From Psilocybe azurescens (Eukaryota > Basidiomycota > Agaricomycetes > Agaricales > Agrocybaceae), in NCBI GenBank assembly GCA_023853785.1, contig JAJIRX010000567.1, positions 682,001 through 746,000 on the forward strand: a stretch of 64,000 bases of DNA, written 5' to 3'. This document shows positions 41,111 through 56,860 of this stretch, piece by piece (position 1 is the first letter of the stretch; each line of letters starts with the position of its first letter). The notes beneath the pieces were generated by a model, which had not been told where the DNA came from, made no database searches, and was given only the letters and a program-made list of their open reading frames with translations. Position numbers and translations under genes: made by a program.

Positions 41111-41310
41111 TCAACCGGCAATGTCCGCGAACCCAATTCCTTGAGGCGCTCCTCTCTGACCTGTTAAGGGTACTCGGCGTATCACCATACAGTATCTACT
41201 ACTCCTTTGTGTTATTTGCTAGAGCTACCATCACTATACTCTGCACCATAGCCATAGTCGGCCGCTAATTCATCAATATCGAGTCGTTGTGGGGCTGATA
41301 TGGTAGGCAC
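41111..41310 (-). pseudogene. Orphan C-terminal exon pair of an unrecognised gene
   Basis: On the minus strand an open stretch from 41310 reads VPTISAPQRLDIDELAADYG and continues YGAEYSDG. It meets a GTAGCT donor at 41228, leaves in phase at an AACAG acceptor (41161), and continues QRGAPQGIGFADIAG to a TGA at 41111-41113. The composition and phase-correct splice look coding, but no Met or upstream exon fits before the USP7 start at 41364 on the other strand. Either the gene's 5' part overlaps USP7 antisense or this is a remnant left after rearrangement. I do not recognise the protein, and chance cannot be excluded for so short a piece. Confidence 0.35.
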
Positions 41311-41363
41311 TCTTTGCTCTTATTGTTATGTAGTCAGTCTGATCTCCTCTTCAGAACGACACG

Positions 41364-45652
<4,289 letters not shown>

Positions 45653-45878
45653 TGATCCCCCGATGTCGGGTTACTTTAGGTATTCATTGATTCATCTCAT
45701 ACTATATTCAACTTCGTCATCCACTGTACTTTTTCACCAACTTTCATCTATGTCGGACAGACATACGTAACACGTTTCACAAATTTTGCTCTCTTAACGA
45801 ATCCAATAATCATAATGCGCGGACCATTATAACAGCTAAGAGGGTGGTATACATCCAGTGCTACAGAAATATGATTGA

Positions 45879-46697
45879 TCACTTTCTTTTCTTGGTTTTC
45901 TTGCCCTGAAAAATGGACGTTAAGTTGGTATGGCATGTAGAGGAAACCAGTATGCTTACAGATTTTGAACTAACAGAACCTTCATTATCACTGGATGCGT
46001 TAGCTTCTGAAGCAGCTGTAGGTGATAGAAGTCCGTTAATGGTCTTCGATGCTGATGCATCGACAGCTACTTCTCGGTTTGATCTCGTATTTGGCTTCTA
46101 CTCAATGTCATGAACAATGGCACTCATGAGAGCATTAAATGTGGAAGGCACCTAGCTCTGCTTTTACTTCATTTGTTCGCTCAAATACAGCTCGCATCTT
46201 TTCATTCGCCAGCATTTCGTTTGCAGTAGGAAAGATGACCTGCCCCTAACCCTCTACAAATGAATTGGCCTCGGCGACTACCTCCATGATCTCAGCCTCT
46301 AGTTCCTTTTCGGCAGCGAGTAGACTGTTCCAGAGATCATCGCCTATTGATCCTTTTTGGAGAAGATTCTGCAGCGCTGGCTTGTCTTCCCTAATACGTA
46401 GAACACGTTGGACGTCGGCCATCGCGCGTCGGACAAGAGCCGATTTTAAGAGAGCGTCATTGGCTGGTGGATCTGTCTTTTGAAGGAGTGTGATATATGC
46501 GTTTCGTTCAGGATGCGAAGGGAAATATGGCTCGAACGCTCTGGCTAATATGACGCGTTTCTTGATCAGAACAAGCTGGGCAAAAGTCATCATGCGATCG
46601 ACGTACTGGATGTATGTTTGCGGTAGAAATAGCTGAAAACAAAGAGACCACCAAAGATGATTATAACATATGCGACGGGGACCAGCACGGAGGCCAT
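45879..46697 (-). CDS. SEC66: Sec62/63 complex subunit SEC66 (Sec71), with in-frame TAG
   Basis: SEC66 is the single-pass ER membrane subunit of the Sec62/63 post-translational translocon. The start MASVLVPVAYVI (Met at 46695-46697) gives a short luminal tail and one TM segment (IIIFGGLFVFS). The cytosolic domain has FEPYFPSHPERNAYITLL, LVRRAMADVQRVLRIRED, PALQNLLQKGSIGDDLWNSL and LEAEIMEVVAEANSFVEG. Directly after, an in-frame TAG (46246-46248) sits where the family has Trp in EGWGQ. Reading continues in the same frame with GQVIFPTANEMLANEKMRAV, so the downstream part is still coding-like. The C-terminal exon is Lys-rich and ends KKTKKRK (stop 45879-45881). The junction between the TM exon and the cytosolic exon (near 46600-46640) is uncertain. 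Confidence 0.85.
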
Positions 46698-47006
46698 GGC
46701 TGAGAGATGAAGGAGAATAAGGTTGACGTGTTCAATAGTAGAAGTGTGCTGGCGAAATTCCATTCAGCACGGTAATATGTGTGGTGCTGCTTGCTTCCGG
46801 AGCTTCTGATTAGCTCAGCTCATTAACCAAGAGAATCTGAGGAGGTCACATGAGCTAACCCCGTTCGCGTGTCCCCCTTTCGTATCGGATCCCCGCTCTG
46901 GGGCAGACCCGAAGCCGGGGTAGCTTCCCCATAATCAGGAGGTACAAAAGAGGCCCCCTGTTTACCGACATTCTCCACACCTTGGTTCTCTTTCCGACTC
47001 GTCAAT
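46698..47006. promoter_or_regulatory. 309-bp divergent promoter of SEC66 and citrate synthase
   Basis: The gap between divergent starts must hold both promoters. No canonical TATA box or clear repeated regulatory motif is visible; the right half is C/T-rich just upstream of the citrate synthase start. Confidence 0.4.
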
Positions 47007-49213
47007 ATGCTCTCTAGAACGGCCCTGTCGCGTCAAGCAGCCTCTCTTCGCAGATCCTCTCTCTTTGCTCAACGTTTCGCGTCAACCAAAGTATGTTCAA
47101 TCCAGTTTATCATTCAACGCGAATTAGGGCTTGATACATGTTTTATTTAGTCATTGCGCGATACCCTACAGGAAGTGATTCCCGTTAAACAAGAGCAACT
47201 CAGGAAACTTGTGAGTAATTCTATACCTTAAATGTATGTGCTGTCATGTTTACCCCACGTGTTGTAGAAAAGCGAGCATGGTCAGACTGTCGTTGGTGAT
47301 GTCAAGGTAGGATTAGATGCTACGTATTTCTCAACATACATGGCTTATTTTTCTTCCAAGGTTGACAACATCATCGGTGGTATGAGGGGACTGAAAGCTA
47401 TGTTGTGGGAGGCTTCGGTCCTGGATCCCATTGAGGTAAGTCTGCTCAGGTAGTACATGTAGGATTATGCATTGAGGCGAAACCAGGGCATTCGATTCCA
47501 TGGACTGTCGATACCCGATTGTCAAAAGGTACTTCCTGCTGCACCTGGAGGCAAGGAAATTATACCCGAGAGCATGCTCTGGCTCCTCCTCACTGGGCAG
47601 GTTCCCACCCCAGAACAAACACAAGCGCTTTCACGCGAGCTTGCCGAGAAGGGTGACCTCCCAAATTTGTAGAACAGCTTATCGACTCGTAAGTCAAGCA
47701 TACGCATATTGATAATGGCAATCCTGATGTTGCCTATATCCGTAGATTCCCAAGAACTTTGCATCCCATGACACAGCTGGGCATGGCCGTTGCTGCTTTG
47801 AATCACGACAGCTCCTTCCAAGCTGCTTACGAAAGAGGCATGAAGAAACCCGAATACTGGACGCACACACTGGAAGACTGCATTAACCTCATCGCGCGTC
47901 TTCCTGCTCTTGCAGCTAGAATTTACCGCAACGTTTATAACCCCGGAACAGAATTAGCAACTATTGACAAAAACCTTGACCTCGTCGGTGAGTCGCATAT
48001 TTGCCATCCAAAGGAACCGTGTATTCAATATTTTCGTCTAGGAAATTACTCTAACATGCTTGGTTATGGAGGCAACCACAGCTTGACAGAGTATCTGCGA
48101 CTGTATATCGCTTTGCATGGAGACCACGAAGGAGGTAACGCCTCTGCTCATACCGCCCGTGAGTACCATCGCTGTTCATTTTTCACTCAATACTAAATAC
48201 ATTCAAGATTTGGTCAACTCTACCTTGTCCGATCCATATCTATCCTACTCAGCAGCTCTCTTTGCGCTTGCTGGTCCATTGCATGGGTATGGTTCATTTA
48301 CAAATAATGCCAAGACCAATTGCTGAGTGCTAAATATAGACTTGCGAACCAAGAGGTTTTGAGATGGCAACTTGCTATGCAGAAAGAACTCGGCGACAAC
48401 ATTACACATGAAGATATCAAGGCATACCTCTGGAAAACCTTGAAGAGCGGTCAAGTCGTCCCTGGGTAAGTGTCTTCGGTCGATGCATATTCCAGTTTTT
48501 CACAGCCTTCTTGGATTTAGTTACGGTCATGGTGTACTCCGCAACCCAGATCCTCGATTTATTGCTCTGCAAGAATTCTGTGACAACCGACCAGAGCTAA
48601 AGGGCAGCCCTATCATTGACCTCGTCAACAAGGTAAGCTTATCTATATTTGAAGAGGATGATTTAGTAACATTTCTGTAGACTTTCCAAGTCGCCCCTGA
48701 TGTCTTGAAAGAGCATGGAAAGGTATGCAGAAAAATTTGCCTCGCCTCCTCCGATTTACTAATTTCTCGTATTAACAGACTAAGAACCCCTATCCAAATG
48801 TTGACGCTACCTCCGGCATGTTTTCATTTGTGGTTTCAGCCTGCATTCACTAATCCATCTCTTTTATTTAGGTTGCGTCCTGTATCATTATGGACTGAAG
48901 GAGTTTAAGGTATGTCTATATTCTGCTTTGTAGAGCTGTATAAAGTTTACTGAACTTTCAATTTTCAGTACTACACTGTTATCTTCGGTGTTTCCAGAGG
49001 TAATGCGGTTGTGGGCTAAGTCATACGTTTACTGACATTAAAATGATAGCTTTGGGTGCCCTGACCCAACTGGTATGGGCACGAGCCCTCGGACTGCCCC
49101 TGGAGAGGCCCAAATGTAAGTTCTCTATGTCAGAAACTCAATTTTCATGTTGACTAACGTCACACCCAGCTATGTCAATGGATGCTCTGGAGAAATTCAT
49201 CAAGAATCAATGA
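47007..49213 (+). CDS. CIT1: Mitochondrial citrate synthase
   Basis: Citrate synthase condenses oxaloacetate and acetyl-CoA at the entry to the TCA cycle. The presequence [20 protein letters not shown] is rich in Arg and Ser with no acidic residues, and the C-terminus (KFIKNQ) lacks a peroxisomal signal, so a mitochondrial location is likely. Active-site regions are visible: [14 protein letters not shown] (near 48117-48158, catalytic His), [15 protein letters not shown] (second His, joined across an intron near 48465-48520) and [11 protein letters not shown] (catalytic Asp, near 48785). Other markers are [17 protein letters not shown] and [15 protein letters not shown]. About 15 short introns split some 470 residues. 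The T3 run at 47666-47668 is one base short for the frame at [10 protein letters not shown]. The stop is at 49211-49213. Confidence 0.96.
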
Positions 49214-49692
49214 TTATCAAACCACCAGGAAAATTGGGATGGAATGGGAGCAAGGTCAAAAGTACATTTTGGAGATATATAGTACAGGACATATAAGCCA
49301 AATGTAAATGGACATGTGACATGAAATAAGAGAATAAAAAATGCATTTTACAACATTTTATTTTTTATCGATCCTAGTACAGAGGACTTTGATATTTCCC
49401 GAAAAATGCGAAACAACCAGAAAGAGAAAAAAGAGGAATGAGAATCATAAGCAAATAAATAAAAATCCTTGAAGCAGTAGCAGCAGAAAGAGAGCTAAAC
49501 AACTTTGGAGGGTTCTGTGTCGGATGGTCTGGGTGTCATAAGTATCCGGCATGAATGAATGGAAAACATAGACTGCTGCAATACGGGTATACCACGATGC
49601 CTCTTAAAGGCATAGAGACAAAGCATTGTCACCAGAAGGAATAGGAAAGAGAGAGAAACCAGGCATAATAAGGATGGACGGGATATAGACGC
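49214..49692. other. Convergent 3' intergenic region
   Basis: About 480 bp between two convergent stop codons, with an AATAAAAA-type stretch near 49331-49342 that could serve the citrate synthase poly(A) site. No gene seen. Confidence 0.5.
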
Positions 49693-51259
49693 CTAAAACC
49701 TGCGGATTTGTCCTTGAGGGGGTCCCTGTTGACCAGGAGGCATCTGGGAAGGCGGGGGTGGAGGACGACCGCCATATCCTCCTGGAGGTGGGCCGTTGAG
49801 CGGAGGACCGGGTCGGCCACCAGGACCAGGACCCATACCAGGAGGGGGCCGTATCCTCCTGGGCCGCCAGTTGGGCCGTAGCCCGCAGGAGGACCTTGAC
49901 CTGGCGGTCCAAATCCGCCTGGTGGGCCCTGGCCGGGAGGACGATAGCCTGCAGGAGGCGGACCTTGGCCTGGTGGGCCATATCCTACTGGAGGCGGACC
50001 CTGCCCTGGAGGACCTTGGCCTAGGGGACCGTATCCTACCGGAGGCGGACCTTGACCCGGAGGGCCTTGACCTGGGGACCGTAACCAGCAGGCGGCGGGC
50101 CTTGCCCGGGAGGGAAACCGCGTGGTGGGGAGCATAATTCGCGGGAGGTCGACCACCCTGCATGGGACCGGGACCACCGTTGGGTGGTGGTTGGGGACGC
50201 TGCTGTGGTGGAAGCTGCTGACCTGGAGGCATTGGCGCAGGTCCAGGTCCGGGCCCGGGTCCTGGCCGACCAGCGGGAGGAGGTCCACTCGCAGGACCAG
50301 GATCGCGCAAAGAAACAGGCGCTGGACGACCGTTGAGCGATGGGTTAGAGCTCAGTGAGGGCGGAGGTGGATTCTTCTCTGCCGCTTTCATGATCTCATC
50401 GCTATATAAGAATATGTCAATATCGTGACTTGATGGATTATGCCAAAAGCGAATAGAAACGGACTCTAGCAGGTTCAAGGCAGCACAGAGCACGACCCAT
50501 TCGACGCAATCCTCGTTTCCTTCGCCTAGGGTTTGCCAGACAGCTTTTTCCTCGGGTGTTTTGCCCGTGATGCTGATACGCGTACCACCGCCGTTGGGAC
50601 CAGGAGGATTCTTCTGGATTTTACCGAACTCGATGCGCTTTGGAGGAATGTTGTGGCCTGCGTAGGCGAAGTAAAACATGCTCCAGAAGGCAGCATTTGG
50701 GTTAGGTTTGGATACTTGAAAAGAGGAAGATCCGGGGAATCGGGAGACGGGAGGGAGAGTTTGTATATGGGAGAGATGACGCCAGTGTTGGCAATAGACC
50801 ATTTGAGATTGCGAGAAGCTTCGCAGCGCACGACGCGAGAAGCAGAGGAGGAAGAATGCCCTGGATCTGATGCGGAAGCCTTGCCTGGTTCGCGAGGACG
50901 GGGAGGGAATAGCTTGGCGACACAGAGATCGCCTTGCGGGGAAGGTGTTAAGAGATAGTTTTCAGTGTTCTTTATTTCTCTGTGAGCATAAAATAGAGAA
51001 AAGAGCAGATATAGACTGACATAGTTTGTGTGGAGATACGAGTAGAGAATATTAGAGGGTTGACCTGGACAGGGTTAGCAGGTGAGAAGAGTGACAGAAA
51101 CTCCTTTCTAATCAAGACAGACCGTGCGGGGTAACGATGAGAGTGGGAAGGTGGTTTGGGATAGGAGGGTGCGACGGAGAGGTGTAGACGGCGTATATCG
51201 CTGGTAAATAGATGAATGAGATTACATTTCTCAGATTGCAGAGTTTACATACCAGCCAT
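49693..51259 (-). CDS. Conserved unknown protein with Pro/Gly/Gln-repeat tail
   Basis: I cannot name this family. The first exons give MAAIYAVYTSPSHPPIPNHL (start 51257-51259, GTATGT donor after two codons and one base), then QPSNILYSYLHTNY. A compact domain follows with LKWSIANTGVISPIYKLSL, NAAFWSMFYFAYAGHNIPPK, TRISITGKTPEEKAVWQTLG and CVEWVVLCAALNLLES. The density of aromatic residues and the alternating pattern suggest a beta-rich fold. The last 200 or so residues are Pro/Gly/Gln-rich with YGPPGQGPPPxG units (49850-50130). The frame slips between repeat frames there, probably through C/G-run indels. The stop is at 49693-49695. The gene is divergent from the B56 gene, 125 bp apart. Confidence 0.7.
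49850..50130 (-). repeat. GC-rich coding repeat, YGPPGQGPPP-type units
   Basis: About ten tandem copies of a roughly 24-30 bp GC-rich unit encode GPPGQGPPPxGY-like elements at the tail of the unknown protein. Copies alternate between GQGPPP and GQGPPGQGPPP spacing, typical of slippage-driven expansion. Confidence 0.75.
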
Positions 51260-51384
51260 GGAAGATAAGTTTAACACTAGTTGAATTGGTCGCTGTAGTT
51301 TGGTCGTATAGGTGTCACGCGTGACAACACACTTGAACGCTGTTGTTTATCGATTCCCAACCAGCCTCCATTTAATAGCGCGCC

Positions 51385-53922
51385 ATGAAAAATCTCAAAA
51401 AGTCGTTCAATGTAAGTAATATCTGTCTCGTACCAGCAAGGTCTTCATATTCTCTACAGTTGACTCGGAAGAGCTCTGCGGACTCAAATTCGTCCAAGAA
51501 AGACTCTGCCAGGATAAATCCAGTCTCTTTCCTCACTCCATCACCCGCAAGTTCATCTCCACCTCCCCGCCCCCTGCATCTACAAAGACTACTCCTCCTC
51601 CACAGCAGAATCATTCCAGCTCTGCTAGCTTCTCCTCTTCCCACTCTTCCTCTTCTTCTGTTCGTTCAAACTCCCAGCAGCACCCAGATCAAAGGCGGTC
51701 GCCGTCAGACACCCCTAATCCTGCGCCTCCTATCGTTGTCGTAAGCGCAGATGCTTCATCCGACCCTGCACACCGCTCTGCTCCTCAAGCGCCGGCAGGC
51801 CAGGAACGCCTCTCAACTGGCGGATTAGATCTCAACGGTAATGTTCCTCGAACATCTGCTCTCAACCGTCTTCGTCCAGGCCCAAAGGATACCATACCCA
51901 TGGTCGGCAAGCCGCCTCGTAAGCAGCGCAGCAGTCGCTTTGTTGTCACCGAAAAGGTTGAGATAGAACGTCTGCCTCCATTTATGGGTCCGTTCAGATC
52001 CGTATTTTTCACCTGTTCCCTATCGTCTCATTCTATCATCTGATCAGAGACCCCGCCGAGCGAGCGTCCCCAGCTCTTTATCAAGAAGCTCCATCAATGC
52101 CGTGTCTTGTTCGACTTTAATGATGCCAGTGCTGAACTCAAAGGAAAGCAAATCAAAGCACAGACTCTACATGAAATGCTCGAATATATTACCACCCAGC
52201 GTGGTGTCATCACTGAGAATGTATACCCTGAGGTCGTGAGCATGGTTTGTCATATTCCTATTTCTCGCCATTATCACCTTTCTCATAATGCTTTTTAGTT
52301 TGCCACTAATCTCTTTCGCTCGATACCCCCTCCAGTCAACCCGACTGGAGATGCATTTCGACCCAGAAGAGGACGAACCCGTCCTCGAACTTGCCTGGCC
52401 ACATTTACAGATCGTCTACGAATTTTTCCTCAGATTCGTCGAAAGCCCCGATTTCAACACTAACATGGCCAAACGATACATCGATCAATCCTTCGTACTT
52501 AATCTTCTCGAACTGTTCGATTCAGAGGACCCGCGGGAGCGTGACTTCCTCAAGACCACCCTTCATCGCATTTACGGAAAATTCCTCAACCTCCGAGCCT
52601 TCATCCGTCGATCAATCAATAACGTATTCTTCCAGTTCGTTTACGAGACTGAGCGCCATAATGGCATCGCTGAACTCCTCGAAATTCTCGGTTCTATCAT
52701 CAACGGTTTCGCCCTTCCCTTGAAAGAAGAGCACAAGACTTTCTTGACTCGAGTGCTTATTCCTTTGCACAAAGTTAAGAGTCTATCTTTATATCACCCA
52801 CAGTTGGCCTATTGTGTCGTCCAATTCCTCGAAAAGGATCCTACACTTGCTGAAGAAGTGATGATGGGTCTCCTCAAGTTTTGGCCAAAGGTAAATTCAC
52901 CCAAGGAGGTCATGTTCCTACATGAAGTCGAGGAAGTTTTGGACGTCACCAACCCTGTCGAATTCCAGAAAATTCAGGTCCCCTTATTCCACCAACTAGC
53001 GAGATGCATTAATAGTCAGCATTTCCAAGTGGCTGAACGGGCGCTGCTATACTGGAACAATGAATACGTCGTCAACCTCATGAGCGACAACCTTTCCGTA
53101 GTTCTTCCGATTGTGTTCCCTGCACTCTACACAAACTCCAGATCACATTGGAATCGGTAATTATCTTGCACACTGATATGACACCTGGACTAATCGATTT
53201 ATCCTCAGGACAATCCATGGTATGGTATACAATGCCTTAAAATTGTTCATGGAGATCAATCCAGATCTTTTCGACGAGTCAATGCATCAGTATAAGCAAA
53301 ATAAACTCGAGTACGTCCCCCGTTTCCTAGCAAGTACAAAGACCGCACTCAATACTCTCGCAACATATAGTGAACAAGAACATGCCATTAATCAGTATAA
53401 CGCCTGGCAGAGGATGCGTGAAAAGGCGCTGGAAAATGCTCCTGGGCATAAATTGCCAGACGGATATGTCGAACCATATCGGGCACCCCTCCACCTTTGT
53501 CCGCAGTTGATGATGCAGATATTTTGGACCTCTCCCTTGAACTGAATGCCGCGTCTATCGATGATGTACCAGGTGATCTGGATGAGACAGGTCTTGAGAG
53601 GGTTCCGATGGCCGATCCTGGGTTGGACGTACGTCGATGACTGATCTCATCAGATCGTAGATATTGGATTATAACATTTGCTTTTTTCTTTCGTGGGTTT
53701 GTTTTAGAGGCCTCTCCCTCAAGTAGGCAATCATGAACACTCTTCTGAAGGGCTGCACGTGCGCCGAAGGAGCGTTCTTCCAGGTATTTATGTTTCACCA
53801 TCTACGACATGAGTACTCCATATTCACCACATGTTCGATTGACACCAGTCGACCCGACTGTATTGCAAGATCTGGAAGCTCACAGAAGTTTAGAGGAGCC
53901 TACCCTCCAAAGGCCTCGTTAA
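51385..53922 (+). CDS. PP2A regulatory B subunit, B56 family (Rts1/Par1-like)
   Basis: B56 subunits direct protein phosphatase 2A to its substrates. A Ser/Pro-rich, low-complexity N-terminus of about 200 residues includes [20 protein letters not shown]. The HEAT-like B56 domain begins [20 protein letters not shown] and continues [60 protein letters not shown] and [20 protein letters not shown]. Sequence conservation to the family is very high in these blocks. A C-terminal extension after EYVPRFLAS ends, through a final intron, [17 protein letters not shown] with TAA at 53920-53922. About 755 residues. Frame slips occur in the C-rich stretch near 51565 and near 53487-53500. Confidence 0.94.
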
Positions 53923-54410
53923 TCTACATATACCGAACTCATACCTCTTTTTTTCTTTTCCTTTTTATGCGATGGAGAACATCGGTGCCATTTTGGAACT
54001 TGCACATTCTCCTAAACGTGATACGACAGCTGTACTCAAATTACTTGATAAGAGTTTCTATGGACCTTGCGATTTCCTTTTGTGATGTTTTTAATCCTAT
54101 TTCCTTGGCTCTGTTATTTTTCTTTAACGCTTCATGCATAATGGATTATAGCACACTTTTTCCGGAATGGTCTAGCATGAGAGACATGAGGTTGGGTGAA
54201 GTGAGATCGTTTTCTGATAGGACCATCTAAATTTTCTGAACGGTATCTATTGGCTGTGCTGATCATTGTCGGTCAATGAGGACTGATCAAGAAAGACCTG
54301 GAAACGATGCGAATCTGTTCGAAATCGCGAGTGCATGGCCACAGACCTTTACCAAGTCTCCCAAAGTAGGAATGACGCACAAAATGGCCGCAATGGAGGA
54401 GTCACGTGGT
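53923..54410. other. Intergenic, no gene seen
   Basis: About 490 bp containing the B56 3' flank and the distal HSP70 promoter. A long open frame from 53733 crosses it but reads through a B56 intron and has no family features. Confidence 0.5.
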
Positions 54411-54465
54411 TTCTATGAGGTTCCAGAGGATTCGCAAAGTTTCTGGTTTGTTCCAAAGGATGGAA
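54411..54465 (+). promoter_or_regulatory. Heat-shock element array of HSP70
   Basis: TTC occurs at 54411, 54421, 54431, 54441 and 54451, exactly every 10 bp. GAA-like triplets (GAG, AAA, AAG and a final GGAA) fill several of the half-period positions. Alternating nTTCn/nGAAn pentamers are the binding site of trimeric HSF1. The array ends directly before the TATA box, about 150 bp upstream of the start codon. Confidence 0.75.
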
Positions 54466-54474
54466 TATATAAAA
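54466..54474 (+). promoter_or_regulatory. TATA box of HSP70
   Basis: TATATAAAA lies immediately downstream of the heat-shock-element array and 134 bp before the ATG, a normal position allowing for a leader of about 100 nt. Confidence 0.75.
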
Positions 54475-54608
54475 TGTGAACCAAATGTTCCAACTTTTGC
54501 AATTCAATTCTTCTCTCCATACCCACTTTACCTCACAAGTTCGTTGACTCTCATCTAGCAACTCACCTATTAGATTTCTTATCGTTAACCTCAGGACTTA
54601 ATACGCTA

Positions 54609-56860
<2,252 letters not shown>

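Noticed and set aside
53733..54230. 165-residue plus-strand frame after the B56 gene
   Set aside because: It reads through the last B56 intron and its 3' flank; the spliced reading to LQRPR and TAA at 53922 is the better C-terminus.
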